Part shown: positions 34,299 through 43,007 of the stretch, piece after piece | How the letters are laid out: every line of letters starts with the position of its first letter | Numbering within the stretch: the stretch's first letter is position 1 | DNA from: Paenibacillus sp. FSL R5-0517 | Lineage (GTDB): Bacteria > Bacillota > Bacilli > Paenibacillales > Paenibacillaceae | DNA length: 64,000 nt | NCBI RefSeq assembly: GCF_037974355.1 | Contig: NZ_CP150235.1 | Span: 4,960,001 to 5,024,000, forward strand | Reading direction: 5' to 3' | Translations under genes and position numbers: made by a program | The notes under the pieces: generated by a model | The model's database searches: none | The model's input: the letters and a program-made list of their open reading frames with translations, nothing else | What the model was told of the DNA's origin: nothing

Positions 34299-35092
34299 AC
34301 TGATCATCCTTTGCTATGTCGTTAAGGATATTATATCAAATTAATGTCAAAATGTATACCGTTACTTTTGAAATGTTTCATATATATTTATATACTTTTT
34401 GAAATATATCATAACCACTTTTGACACATGCTAAGAGAGTCTTTCAAAAAGTATACTTTTAGCCATACCCTTTCAAATCGTAAGCACGTACCAATATGGT
34501 ACTGGAACAACATCGAAAAATTACGAAGTCCCTTGGGACAGTGTGAGCCTGTCTTAGAAATCCGTCTCTGTAACCTTATTCTGACTGAATCGACAGATTA
34601 CAATCACATAGATCATGATTCCAATCGTGTACGATACAACAACTATCCATTTATGCAGTTAAATCAACGTTTTAGCTTCTTTGTCAGGTCAATTTATCCT
34701 ATATCGTAAACGCAATCGTAGAATGACCATCAACACCCTAAAAAGCTAGTCGTAGCAACGATTTTAACACATTAGAAAATTTTGTAAGTTTACGATTGGA
34801 ATATCAAAAAATGTAGGTAGGACAAGGGGATTTCAAGGTGTTTTAAAATATCAATCGTATAGTAACAGAGTTATCTAAAATGATTACTTATTTACGCATT
34901 TTTTCAAAATTTTCACGATTGAAATCAAGAATGTTGATAAATATATACTAGGACCTCTAAATCACAATACAACTTGAATCGAAGCAAAAAAAATCTAATT
35001 TTAAGAGTCATAGATAACTAGTATAATCCTCCAATGAATTGAATATATTAGAATTAAATAGGATGCAGGATGCATAGGAGGATTAATTCTAA
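34299..35092. other. gene-free region with repeated CAATCGT motif
   Basis: No convincing gene. It holds five exact copies of CAATCGT/ACGATTG (34622-34921) and several partial ones, and is strongly AT-rich. It is a candidate res/inversion site of the adjacent resolvase or an iteron-type origin. Confidence 0.5.
34622..34921. repeat. cluster of five CAATCGT / ACGATTG heptamers
   Basis: Exact copies at 34622-34628, 34713-34719, 34792-34798 (reverse), 34852-34858 and 34915-34921 (reverse). Spacings are about 60-90 bp. Confidence 0.7.
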
Positions 35093-35278
35093 ATGGAAAA
35101 AATCATGTTTGCTGGTGACATTTTCGAATACACAGAGTTCGAAGATGGCTCTAAACTCTTATATACTAAAAAGAACAGCCGAGGATTCGAGATTACACTC
35201 AGAATATCAGGTGATCCAGAAGAGCATGAAATAGCTCATCAAGCTTTGAAAAATTTCTTTGTAAAAGGAGGTTTATAG
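35093..35278 (+). CDS. 61-aa hypothetical protein
   Basis: A short acidic protein, beta-rich then helical (MFAGDIFEYTEFEDGSKLLY, later EEHEIAHQALKNFFV). AGGAGGATTA precedes the ATG at a good distance. It stands alone after the repeat-rich region. No family was recognised. Confidence 0.6.
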   Translation: MEKIMFAGDIFEYTEFEDGSKLLYTKKNSRGFEITLRISGDPEEHEIAHQALKNFFVKGGL

Positions 35279-35355
35279 TTTTTCTCTAAAATCTCATCAA
35301 GGGGTTAACTCTGTCTTGATGTCCCTTAACCCGAATAAAAGCTAACTCACAAAAA

Positions 35356-35383
35356 GGCATTCAGATTAATTCGTCTGAGTGCC
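35356..35383. terminator. bidirectional terminator between convergent genes
   Basis: GGCATTCAGA / TCTGAGTGCC with A-run before and T-run after. Confidence 0.85.
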
Positions 35384-35416
35384 TTTTTTATGGATATCTA
35401 CATTTTATCTTGATCA

Positions 35417-36301
35417 TTAATTAAAGGTAGCGATAGCATCTTCAATCATAAACTTTTTCTCTACATTACTGCTGAGTTTAAGTCCCTTTCCTGCAGCCGC
35501 ATAGAAATGATGGAGTAAGATTACTCGACGATTGCCCCAGTAGTAAAATGAATAACCCCTTGCCTGCTTTAAATCCTTTATAAGTTTTAGAGATCCTAAT
35601 TTTTCATTTTTTTCTATCATATCAAGAAAAGTATTACATGAATCACTCCCATTACAAACAATCCAACCATCATCAGTAAGGGAATCATGAATAGTTTCTA
35701 AAAGTAATGTTAAGTATTTTTTGAATTGTGGGATTGTATCAAATAGCTCTTCTATCTTTGAGCTAGAAGACTTAAATTTATGTGAATGAAAAGGAACAAA
35801 CTCTGCTGCACAAAAGTTTTCAAGTGCCTTAATTACTTTTTTACTTGTTTCTTCTTTGCTGGGTAATTTGAAGTCTAGCCAGCTTATGTACTCTTTTTCA
35901 ATTAATGAGGTAGCAAGGGGTGTGATTTCTCTATAGTACTTTCCAATAGGCAATGCCACATGTTTAAAGACCCCATCAGAGTTATAGAAAGATGAATACT
36001 CCTCCCACGTATCTCCAGCAAATTCTTTTTCAATGATTGTTTTGTTTGATTCTTTTGTATCTAAATGAGGATTTAAACCAAATACCACAATTTTTATATC
36101 GCCGCCTCCTGAAGCAAGTGGAACAGGAGCGATAATCTTACCTTTATACTCACTCACGAAAGCGACGTCGTTCTTTAGATTTAATACCGAGTTAAATCTA
36201 TCTGTAATGTTGATAAAATCCTTGCCTTGTTCATTAATCTGTCCACTTAAACTATCTTCTTCAGTAAAACATGAAATTAGCTTTAGGAATTGGTCTTTCA
36301 A
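35417..36301 (-). CDS. uracil-DNA-glycosylase-superfamily-like protein
   Basis: A 294-aa protein starting at TTG 36301 with GGGGG upstream. KIVVFGLNPHLDTKE resembles motif A of UDG-fold proteins (GxNPG), and RVILLHHFYAAAGKGL near residue 260 resembles the distal His motif. The middle region is not typical. It could be an inactive or specialised UDG-fold protein. It is the last gene of a minus-strand block running from 38752. Confidence 0.4.
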   Translation of the reverse strand: MKDQFLKLISCFTEEDSLSGQINEQGKDFINITDRFNSVLNLKNDVAFVSEYKGKIIAPVPLASGGGDIKIVVFGLNPHLDTKESNKTIIEKEFAGDTWEEYSSFYNSDGVFKHVALPIGKYYREITPLATSLIEKEYISWLDFKLPSKEETSKKVIKALENFCAAEFVPFHSHKFKSSSSKIEELFDTIPQFKKYLTLLLETIHDSLTDDGWIVCNGSDSCNTFLDMIEKNEKLGSLKLIKDLKQARGYSFYYWGNRRVILLHHFYAAAGKGLKLSSNVEKKFMIEDAIATFN

Positions 36302-36353
36302 ATGAATACCCCCTACTTCAAAATTTTAATCAAACTTGCTTTCATTGACTTGT

Positions 36354-36959
36354 CTACCACAGTTCTAGTGATTCCCCGTACTCTCTGACATCATCATCCA
36401 TTTTGTCGATTTTAGAAGCGTCCATTACAGAATGTATAAAATGTTCACCTGCTTCAAACTTACTCATGTCAACCGTGATTTGTGCAATTCTAAAATCCCC
36501 ACTCATTATTCCAACAGTAACAGTTTCGGCTTCTTTTACCTTAGTTTGCTGTAAAAAGTCATACAACTGTGTGAATACATGTTGCACAGCCAGCCCTTTC
36601 CCTACATCCTCACTCATATATACAACTACATCTATATGTTTTGTTATATCTATCGCATCTGTAACTTTTATATCTTGAGCAAATACAAAAACTGATGTGT
36701 CGATCTGGGAAACTTCTGGTGTGCTTGCTACTGTAGTATCCTCTTTAGTTTCATGTGTTTCGCTTGCTTCCACAACCGCTTCATCTATTGAAGATCCTGT
36801 CTCATTATCGTTAGTGGAATCTTGAATAGAGTTTTCAACGGGGCTAGACTCTAATTTAGCTTGTTCTTGAATAACAGGCTGCTCTACACTCTTCTCTGAA
36901 CATCCCACCATTAACAACATGAGTGCTAATATAGCTAAATAGAACTTAAAATTCATCAT
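36354..36959 (-). CDS. lipoprotein
   Basis: A 201-aa protein with a type II signal peptide (MMNFKFYLAILALMLLMVGC, Cys at about 20). A Thr/Ser/Glu-rich linker (residues 22-85) precedes a compact C-terminal domain (VVYMSEDVGKGLAVQHVFTQ, IAQITVDMSKFEAGEHF). It is anchored outside the membrane. The ATG at 36959 follows GGGAG. The family is unknown. It is an odd companion for the nucleic-acid-type enzymes next to it. Confidence 0.75.
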   Translation of the reverse strand: MMNFKFYLAILALMLLMVGCSEKSVEQPVIQEQAKLESSPVENSIQDSTNDNETGSSIDEAVVEASETHETKEDTTVASTPEVSQIDTSVFVFAQDIKVTDAIDITKHIDVVVYMSEDVGKGLAVQHVFTQLYDFLQQTKVKEAETVTVGIMSGDFRIAQITVDMSKFEAGEHFIHSVMDASKIDKMDDDVREYGESLELW

Positions 36960-37031
36960 GAATAATTTCTCCCTATGCTGATAGTATTTAATTATAAAGT
37001 TCAATACACTTCTTATAAAGCATCCCTCTAC

Positions 37032-37394
37032 CTACTCACCAGAATACTTATTCACCGTTATCGGATAATGATATATCTCGATATCCTCTGCAATGAACCC
37101 TCTTCGCTGAGCTGCCAACAGAGTCTCATACATGTTCTGTCTTCCTACAGGATTATCTGTGTGTATGTATATCTTATCTGCCCTTAATCCATGTTCGCAG
37201 AAATACTTAACCAAGTCATACCCATTGGGTAACTCTTTACCATCCACATCCTCGCCCAGATCATGGTCTAATGTAAGAATAGCCACCTCTTTGGTCTCTA
37301 GGATATGTATTGCTTCATAGTATGTACGAGCGACCACAAAGCCTTCTGGACAGTCTCTGAGGTCGTCTACGTAAAGGTTGATCTTGTCTGTCAT
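37032..37394 (-). CDS. cyclic-phosphate-processing receiver-domain (cREC) protein
   Basis: A 120-aa protein. INLYVDDLRDCPEGFVVART, then LTLDHDLGED and KIYIHTDNPVGRQNM, match the cREC family, a receiver-like fold predicted to act on cyclic phosphate ends of RNA. The DD/DHD acidic residues and the H-x-x-NPVGR motif are intact. The ATG at 37394 has GAAGGATG upstream. It sits 32 bp after the Ntn-hydrolase-like gene, so co-expression is likely. Such genes occur in phages and RNA-repair contexts. Confidence 0.75.
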   Translation of the reverse strand: MTDKINLYVDDLRDCPEGFVVARTYYEAIHILETKEVAILTLDHDLGEDVDGKELPNGYDLVKYFCEHGLRADKIYIHTDNPVGRQNMYETLLAAQRRGFIAEDIEIYHYPITVNKYSGE

Positions 37395-37426
37395 GGTCGC
37401 ACATCCTTCCTCGTGAAACACATCTT

Positions 37427-38062
37427 TTACTTTAAATCGCTAAGTTTCCTCAACATCTGCCTATATTGCATTTCATAATCGGGAAATCTATGAATGATGT
37501 CCAATTTACTTGCATTCTTCATTAGAATCAATCTATGGATCTCTCCTCCAATCCCTGCTTTATCAGGCTTTTGATCATCTAATTGTTTTTGCATTGTCAT
37601 CAATTTAATAAAATTTTCGTCCACATTATTTTCAAAGTTATCAAAATTGAAGTCTTCTACAGGGGGGCGGTGTGCAGTACAAAAAGTTAACTCCTCAAGT
37701 TTGAATTTGTTTGTGCTTCTAAAAACAAATCCTCGAAATTTATTTAACGTTTGAGAGTAACCAAATTGATACATCGTAGTTGTTGCATTTTTGGGGTAGT
37801 TTTCATTTAATTTAACCAAGATATCTGTAGAATTCTCGGCAAAAAAGTCTATACTTTGTGCTATAATATTTTTTTGAATTTCTCTGTGCCAATCAAGAAC
37901 TAAATCCAAATTTCCCGTTCCACACAAAGCCCCTCTCAAATGAGGTAATGGAAAAATCTTTGACACAAACTTGTATGGAGTACGTTTATCAGTAGAAATA
38001 GAAAGAGTATCCATGGCAATGAATATTACTTCTTCTTCGAATATAAAGTTCAGTGCAGTCAT
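37427..38062 (-). CDS. proteasome-fold Ntn-hydrolase-like protein
   Basis: A 211-aa protein beginning MTALNFIFEEE. If Met is removed, Thr is residue 1 and VIFIAMD puts Asp at residue 17. Lys34 lies in FVSKIFPL, and GALCGTG matches the Gly-rich turn. This is the Thr1/Asp17/Lys33 arrangement of proteasome beta, HslV and Anbu. The C-terminal 70 residues are helical and unassigned. There is no HslU-like ATPase nearby. The ATG at 38062 is preceded by AAGGGTG. It might be a protease, a self-processing peptidase or a sensor. Confidence 0.65.
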   Translation of the reverse strand: MTALNFIFEEEVIFIAMDTLSISTDKRTPYKFVSKIFPLPHLRGALCGTGNLDLVLDWHREIQKNIIAQSIDFFAENSTDILVKLNENYPKNATTTMYQFGYSQTLNKFRGFVFRSTNKFKLEELTFCTAHRPPVEDFNFDNFENNVDENFIKLMTMQKQLDDQKPDKAGIGGEIHRLILMKNASKLDIIHRFPDYEMQYRQMLRKLSDLK

Positions 38063-38098
38063 TGTATATCGCACCCTTCTTTTAAAATAGCCATTTGA

Positions 38099-38503
38099 TC
38101 AGAAGTCTTGCGAAGTACCTTGTGTAGACTCCAATACAGAAATTCGCTCCTCAAGTTTATCTCTATTAATATTTTTTTTGTCCAATAGATTGTGCGTTGC
38201 GATTAAAGATCGATAATACTCTACTCTATCTAAAGTTGGTCTATTTTCTAAAAAATCAACAATATACGATTTCAAGTCCTCAATGAACAGAGGTGAGGAA
38301 AGAAATGCGTCATTAATTTCCTTATATTTTTCTTGTTCATTTCCTAAATGAAGATACTTATTGTACACCTTCTTTATAATTTTATTGACATCTTCACCGC
38401 TGTAATCGGAATAAATATGTCCAAGATCATTTCGTACAAACTGATCCACATAGCGTGTCAAACTTGGGCGCGCGCGGTCTGACAATTGATCAAGATAGTT
38501 CAT
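38099..38503 (-). CDS. 134-aa helical hypothetical protein
   Basis: An all-helical charged protein (YLDQLSDRARPSLTRYVDQF..., later EYYRSLIATHNLLDKKNINR) with AGGAGGAAAC before the ATG. It is located 36 bp upstream of the Ntn-hydrolase-like gene on the same strand. It may be its partner or regulator; no family was recognised. Confidence 0.6.
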   Translation of the reverse strand: MNYLDQLSDRARPSLTRYVDQFVRNDLGHIYSDYSGEDVNKIIKKVYNKYLHLGNEQEKYKEINDAFLSSPLFIEDLKSYIVDFLENRPTLDRVEYYRSLIATHNLLDKKNINRDKLEERISVLESTQGTSQDF

Positions 38504-38551
38504 GTTAGTTTCCTCCTAGTTGTGGGATAAACCAGTCATTTTACATCTTCA

Positions 38552-38752
38552 TTAAATTGAATCTACCGTTAAATCTGAATATCCTTTTCTCTCTAATTCG
38601 TTGAACATATCATATGCCTCGTATCGGGTAAATCTCATTGCTTTGCTTATATCTCCAAATGTTGGCCTGTAATTTTCGTACTTGATTAAATATTTGTATT
38701 TACTATTTGAAATTCCAAAATTTGAATCCTGACTTTTCTTTTCATTTTCCAT
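38552..38752 (-). CDS. small winged-helix-like protein
   Basis: A 66-aa protein. The C-terminal part (PTFGDISKAMRFTRYEAYDM then FNELERKGY) has the spacing of a small winged helix. It might regulate the downstream genes. It starts about 30 bp after the AbiJ-like gene's stop. Confidence 0.45.
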   Translation of the reverse strand: MENEKKSQDSNFGISNSKYKYLIKYENYRPTFGDISKAMRFTRYEAYDMFNELERKGYSDLTVDSI

Positions 38753-38786
38753 TGAATATCAACACCTTTTCTTATGAAATAGTTTT

Positions 38787-40127
38787 TTAAATAATCTCAT
38801 ACCTTAAAAAGAGCTTACTAAAAAAATCAAATACCATTTTTTCTACATTGTTTTCATTTATAAATTCAAATCCTCCAAATCTAAAGACTTCATAACCTTG
38901 AAGCCTAAGATCTCTATCAGCTTTCATCATCTCAGCATATTTCTTAGGGCTCGGTCTATTATCTTCAGAAGAGTAGTGTTGTTTACCATCTATCTCAATT
39001 ACAATTCGAACTTTATTGGGTAATAGCAATAAAAAGTCCATACGCTGTCTCACTAGACGTGTTTCATTCAAAACTAATTTAGTAACATATGGGTCATAAT
39101 GAAGGTATACTTGGGGGATCAAAGCCGGCAACTTATTACCCATATGTTCTCTAAAATGCTTAAAATAGAATTTAAAAAAGTTTCTCTCTGGCCCTTTATC
39201 TAATGACTTAATCAACCGCTTGTATATCGCACGTTCAATATCTATCCCTATCTCTTTAGATTCCTTATCTCCCCACCATGTCACCAACTCACTCCATAAT
39301 AAGCCATCCAAAATTGGCAAGTCATACACAAGACAAAACTCTTGATTTTTAACTATAGTTATTTCGTTATTAATCGAATCACTAATAACAATTTCAGGTT
39401 TAGGGCCATCTGCAGCGAATATAAGATTTTTGAATTCTCCTTTGACACCTTTACTGTTTTTTAGAATAGCGTATAATGGATAACCTGATATCTGTGAAGT
39501 TACCTGCATTTTGAATCCATCTTTAGCTAAATAATAATTCAATTTTTCAATAAACTGAGGATCAACCTCGCCTCTGACACTTGGATGGACAATTTGTTCT
39601 GTAAAATGAATGAATTTTTCATCTGTAATATTGTATATTTCAAGAATATCTTCAAATAATTCTTGATATGACCAATCGTCATTTGCTATCATGTGCTGAA
39701 TTATGTCCCCAGTTGCATTAGAAAACCTAGAATCTGTAGAAGGCATAGAATCTAAATCCCATGTTCTTTTCAGAAAGTCAATTAAATTCATATCCCCTTC
39801 GATGTACCCTAAGGACAATATTTCTTTAACAATGTTTTTTCTTGTTATCTGTGAAACTTTAAAAATTCCTCTTGGAGAGATCGTATTTAACATTCTATTT
39901 AAATCAACAGAATTATAATCTTTAGCTACTCTCTTAGCTAAATCAATAAGAAACAATTGATTTTTACCTCTTAGTCTACGTTCTATATATCTTGCCTTGC
40001 CCTCAAATGCCTCGCTATCATCACCCTTGTCTAAGCCGTAACTCGAACAGATATCGGGTAAATTGTACGATTTCACTTCCGATGCTAAAACAATTGCTAT
40101 GTTATGAACTAACTCGGTATGATTCAT
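38787..40127 (-). CDS. AbiJ-like protein with PD-(D/E)XK nuclease domain
   Basis: A 446-aa protein. The N-terminus (MNHTELVHNIAIVLASEVKS..., LPDICSSYGLDKGDD, RYIERRLRGK) resembles the AbiJ-type N-terminal domains of abortive-infection proteins. The C-terminal 80 residues form a DUF559/VSR-like nuclease: RMDFLLLLPNK, VIEIDGKQHY, then a helix ending RLQGYEVFRFGG, giving Asp and Glu-x-Asp-x-Lys-type catalytic residues. A two-domain sensor/nuclease defence protein is likely. The ATG at 40127 follows AGGTGGGAG. Confidence 0.65.
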   Translation of the reverse strand: MNHTELVHNIAIVLASEVKSYNLPDICSSYGLDKGDDSEAFEGKARYIERRLRGKNQLFLIDLAKRVAKDYNSVDLNRMLNTISPRGIFKVSQITRKNIVKEILSLGYIEGDMNLIDFLKRTWDLDSMPSTDSRFSNATGDIIQHMIANDDWSYQELFEDILEIYNITDEKFIHFTEQIVHPSVRGEVDPQFIEKLNYYLAKDGFKMQVTSQISGYPLYAILKNSKGVKGEFKNLIFAADGPKPEIVISDSINNEITIVKNQEFCLVYDLPILDGLLWSELVTWWGDKESKEIGIDIERAIYKRLIKSLDKGPERNFFKFYFKHFREHMGNKLPALIPQVYLHYDPYVTKLVLNETRLVRQRMDFLLLLPNKVRIVIEIDGKQHYSSEDNRPSPKKYAEMMKADRDLRLQGYEVFRFGGFEFINENNVEKMVFDFFSKLFLRYEII

Positions 40128-40284
40128 TCTCCCACCTCGAAATCTGAATAATGATAAAATAAACCTTTTAGACATCTATAATAGTGATCTACAATTTACT
40201 TTTTCCTATTCAAAGGTTTCATTTCAACTCACTATCGTATGCATTTGCAAAAGTAATTCCCACAGCCTGAACTTGATCATAACT

Positions 40285-40545
40285 CTAAAACTCTGCACGA
40301 GACTCAATTAATCCATTCACTACATTTGCTGCTCGTTGTGCCAGTTCCTCTTTATCCAGCCTCTCATCAGAATTAACTCTCACGTTTCTGTTTATGTATT
40401 CTTCCGCGTCATCCTGACTAGCATATAGATTAACCACAACTGTATATGAGTATCGAGCATTCTTGCTTTGTTCTTTAACATTTTCAGGCATCGAATAATA
40501 TTTCAATTCTCTAAGCCTCACTTTCTCATCAAACATAATTTTCAT
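40285..40545 (-). CDS. 86-aa hypothetical protein coupled to the GIY-YIG gene
   Basis: A small alpha/beta protein (SYTVVVNLYASQDDAEEYIN...) whose ATG comes 8 bp after the GIY-YIG stop codon without a clear ribosome-binding site. It probably depends on translational coupling. It could be an inhibitor or partner of the nuclease. Confidence 0.5.
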   Translation of the reverse strand: MKIMFDEKVRLRELKYYSMPENVKEQSKNARYSYTVVVNLYASQDDAEEYINRNVRVNSDERLDKEELAQRAANVVNGLIESRAEF

Positions 40546-40553
40546 CTTATTTT

Positions 40554-41003
40554 CTAAATTCTTGCATTCAATAACTCATAATTGTTTTTCTTATGATCCA
40601 AGATTATTAAATTCTCCAATAATACTCTTATATTTTTTGAATCCAAACTGCCTTGCTCAAATTCGATACCATTAAAGATGAAAGTTTTAATCTGAATTGT
40701 GTCTAATTCAACTATGAAGCCATCATTGATGTACTGTTCGAATAATGCCTTCATTCTAATATTGGTATGCTGGCTAGGCCCTGGTTTTATATAACCAGAA
40801 ATCCTTCGCTTTAAATTATCAGTCTCACCAATATAGACCACCGTGCACTGGGTATTGGGCTTGTATATCTTCCACCTGTATATTGCAGGCACATGATAAA
40901 ACTTATTCATGGTCTTATCAAATGGTCGAGGGAAACGATAAGTCTCTATGTTTACCACTGCATCGACGCTCTTCCACTCGAAATTTAGGCTCAAACTGTA
41001 CAT
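40554..41003 (-). CDS. GIY-YIG nuclease family protein
   Basis: A 149-aa protein. AIYRWKIYKPNTQCTVVYIG carries the two strands of the fold (the Y-R-W...Y-I-G variant of GIY-YIG). TDNLKRRISGYIKPG contains the conserved Arg, and LLENLIILDH has the catalytic Glu. It is a stand-alone GIY-YIG domain with a short N-terminal extension. The ATG at 41003 (GGAG at 6 nt) was chosen over TTG 41015. It is likely a defence or element-borne endonuclease. Confidence 0.75.
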   Translation of the reverse strand: MYSLSLNFEWKSVDAVVNIETYRFPRPFDKTMNKFYHVPAIYRWKIYKPNTQCTVVYIGETDNLKRRISGYIKPGPSQHTNIRMKALFEQYINDGFIVELDTIQIKTFIFNGIEFEQGSLDSKNIRVLLENLIILDHKKNNYELLNARI

Positions 41004-41064
41004 GTTAGTCTCCAATCAAATCTGTACCTCCTTCGAGTAAAGATTCGTTTTATTGTAATCAGAT

Positions 41065-41544
41065 TTACATCAGGCCTAGCCTCTCAAGTAAGTCTGTTAA
41101 TTCATCGGGACATTCAACTTGAACAATTTGCTGAGAGTTAACCCAAAATCGAACAAATTCTAATTCATCTAAGGATAATGATACCTCATTGATCATATTT
41201 CTTATTCTAGGAATATCGGGATTGGCCATTATTAGAATCGTTTTACCAGAACTGTATTCGTAATGTTTCATAAGGCAAAATATCTGAGCACTTAGATGAT
41301 TTTTAAGTTGTCCTGTCCCAAAAACATATGTACATTGATTATTACCAAGTGAACCTTTTGATTCAACAATTAAAGAGTATCCATTCTTTTCGCCATATAC
41401 ATCGAATCCTCTTTCTTTGTTCTTGGCAACATTTTTAACGTCCACCCCTTTATTTTCGAAATATGATGAAACAGCTAAATTGACTGTATTTTCATCCATT
41501 ATAAAAGGATCTTTACATCTTTCTATTGGTATTCTTACAGTCAT
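41065..41544 (-). CDS. restriction-endonuclease-like (PD-(D/E)XK) protein
   Basis: A 159-aa protein. ERGFDVYGEKNGYSLIVESK gives Asp and Glu-x-Lys of a PD-(D/E)XK active site, and GTGQLKNHLSAQIFCLMKH resembles the conserved helix with Gln seen in Mrr-like or NERD-like nucleases. It has no DNA-recognition domain of its own. GGAGAGA precedes the ATG. With the neighbouring GIY-YIG protein it forms a nuclease pair. Confidence 0.65.
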   Translation of the reverse strand: MTVRIPIERCKDPFIMDENTVNLAVSSYFENKGVDVKNVAKNKERGFDVYGEKNGYSLIVESKGSLGNNQCTYVFGTGQLKNHLSAQIFCLMKHYEYSSGKTILIMANPDIPRIRNMINEVSLSLDELEFVRFWVNSQQIVQVECPDELTDLLERLGLM

Positions 41545-41575
41545 TAATATCTCTCCGTCCTCTTAAAGGCTCAAA

Positions 41576-42136
41576 TTATGCAGAGTTTTCATTAATTTGA
41601 TTTCGTACTCTTCTCAATATTTCCCGCTTAATTTTTTCACGGTAATCTTCATGTTCCCACTCTCTTAAATCCTTTTTATATCCACAGTTCTCACACTCTA
41701 AAGTGTTGATATGAAATGTCCGTCTTCCTTCAACGAGATACCCGTTACAAGTAGTGCAAACAGCAGCAATTTGACGAGAAACGTTATATTTCCCATTATA
41801 TCTAACCCAATCCCACTCCCATCTAATTCCATCAATAGTGTCATTTCTGTAGTTTAAAAGATTAGGTACGCTGCTAGTTTTATTGACAGCTTTTACAATA
41901 GGCCTAATAAGTTTAAAATAGACTACTGCGCTTAATAGCAATGTCCAAAGTGGCACCCCGAAAGTCAGGATACTTTTTACTAGTTCGTAAGCCCACTTAA
42001 AAATGGAAACAAATGCATCACTGAACGGTTGCGACTTGACATAAGCGACTATTGGAGTGCTAATGACTGTACTTAGAACAGCCGTTGTAACACCAATCCC
42101 TATCGGGTTCTTGAATATTTTTGAGATATGCTTCAT
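41576..42136 (-). CDS. membrane protein with zinc ribbon
   Basis: A 186-aa protein with two or three membrane segments (residues about 12-30, 45-80). A cytosolic zinc ribbon follows (CTTCNGYLVEGRRTFH, CENCGYKKDLREW: two CxxC pairs) and a basic C-terminus (KIKREILRRVRNQINENSA). The ATG at 42136 is preceded by CGAGGTG. Membrane-plus-zinc-ribbon architectures occur among phage-defence effectors, but this one was not matched to a family. Confidence 0.65.
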   Translation of the reverse strand: MKHISKIFKNPIGIGVTTAVLSTVISTPIVAYVKSQPFSDAFVSIFKWAYELVKSILTFGVPLWTLLLSAVVYFKLIRPIVKAVNKTSSVPNLLNYRNDTIDGIRWEWDWVRYNGKYNVSRQIAAVCTTCNGYLVEGRRTFHINTLECENCGYKKDLREWEHEDYREKIKREILRRVRNQINENSA

Positions 42137-42364
42137 GTAATTCACCTCGTTATCACTAATTTTGAAAAAGTATATTGTTGATTATCTCGGAACCATTTTC
42201 TATAAATCATTTGTAAGGCAGAATTACTCTCTGAATATCTACATCAACGATAGAACCATCAAGCACCACATTTATTTGCACCCATATTGCTTTTCATCAA
42301 CTATGTATACATCCCGCCCATTACTGCGAAAGACTAATTTTGCTGAAACGAAAACAAATTGCGG

Positions 42365-42751
42365 TTAGTTATAGACCCAAAACTTTCTAGGAGATTTCGC
42401 TGCACCATGCTCCTTATACTCAATATCTATTTTTCCGCAGAACTCTTCAAAGTACCTGAGTATCTGTTCGTTTTGCTTAGGCGTTTTACCTAAGATGTTG
42501 TTAATGATCTCATTGGTATAACGCCCATGTTTATCGTCATGATCTGTATGCTTTTCCGCTGAATTTTCAACATATCCAATAAATCTACTAGGATAAAAAT
42601 TTCTGTTTCCATTGTCATCCATGCAAACTATAAAGCATATACCCTTCTCTATCCTTTTTCTATAATACTCATTATAATCCTTCGAACCTCTGTACTCATC
42701 AAATGTTTGCATATTGTTCTTTATATCCTTCCATGAATACACCAACTCCAT
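42365..42751 (-). CDS. hypothetical protein (nuclease-associated DNA-binding-like)
   Basis: A 128-aa protein. FYPSRFIGYVENSAEKHTDH and DKHGRYTNEIINNILG resemble regions found N-terminal to HNH nucleases of the McrA type, but no nuclease motif is present. The ATG at 42751 has GGAGATG upstream. It may be a stand-alone modified-DNA-binding or accessory domain. Low certainty. Confidence 0.45.
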   Translation of the reverse strand: MELVYSWKDIKNNMQTFDEYRGSKDYNEYYRKRIEKGICFIVCMDDNGNRNFYPSRFIGYVENSAEKHTDHDDKHGRYTNEIINNILGKTPKQNEQILRYFEEFCGKIDIEYKEHGAAKSPRKFWVYN

Positions 42752-42982
42752 TTTCAATCATCTCCAGATCATATGTTCAAAATAATTAATGAAAGTATTA
42801 TTTCACTAAGAATAACTTTTCAATTTAAATTGATATATCAGTACATAATACGTCGGTCCCTATCAATACACTTGCTTTTGTACCACAATTATACAACAAC
42901 AAGTGTCAGTCTACCTATGTTTTATGAAACAAATGCAGCTATAATGACCAATTTAATTACTACTCAGTCAACAATAAAAAAA

Positions 42983-42998
42983 GCACCCCAAAGGATGC
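42983..42998 (-). terminator. terminator after the stalk-domain gene
   Basis: GCATCC / GGGGTGC followed by seven Ts on the minus strand. Confidence 0.75.
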
Positions 42999-43007
42999 GA
43001 GTTTATA

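Noticed and set aside
34428..34709. 93-aa plus-strand ORF in the repeat-rich region
   Set aside because: No ribosome-binding site, atypical composition (many Tyr/Asn/Arg with no domain) and overlap with the CAATCGT repeats; looks like chance in AT-rich DNA. A hydrophobic minus-strand frame here (WIVVVSYTIGIMIYVIVICR) also lacks a usable start.
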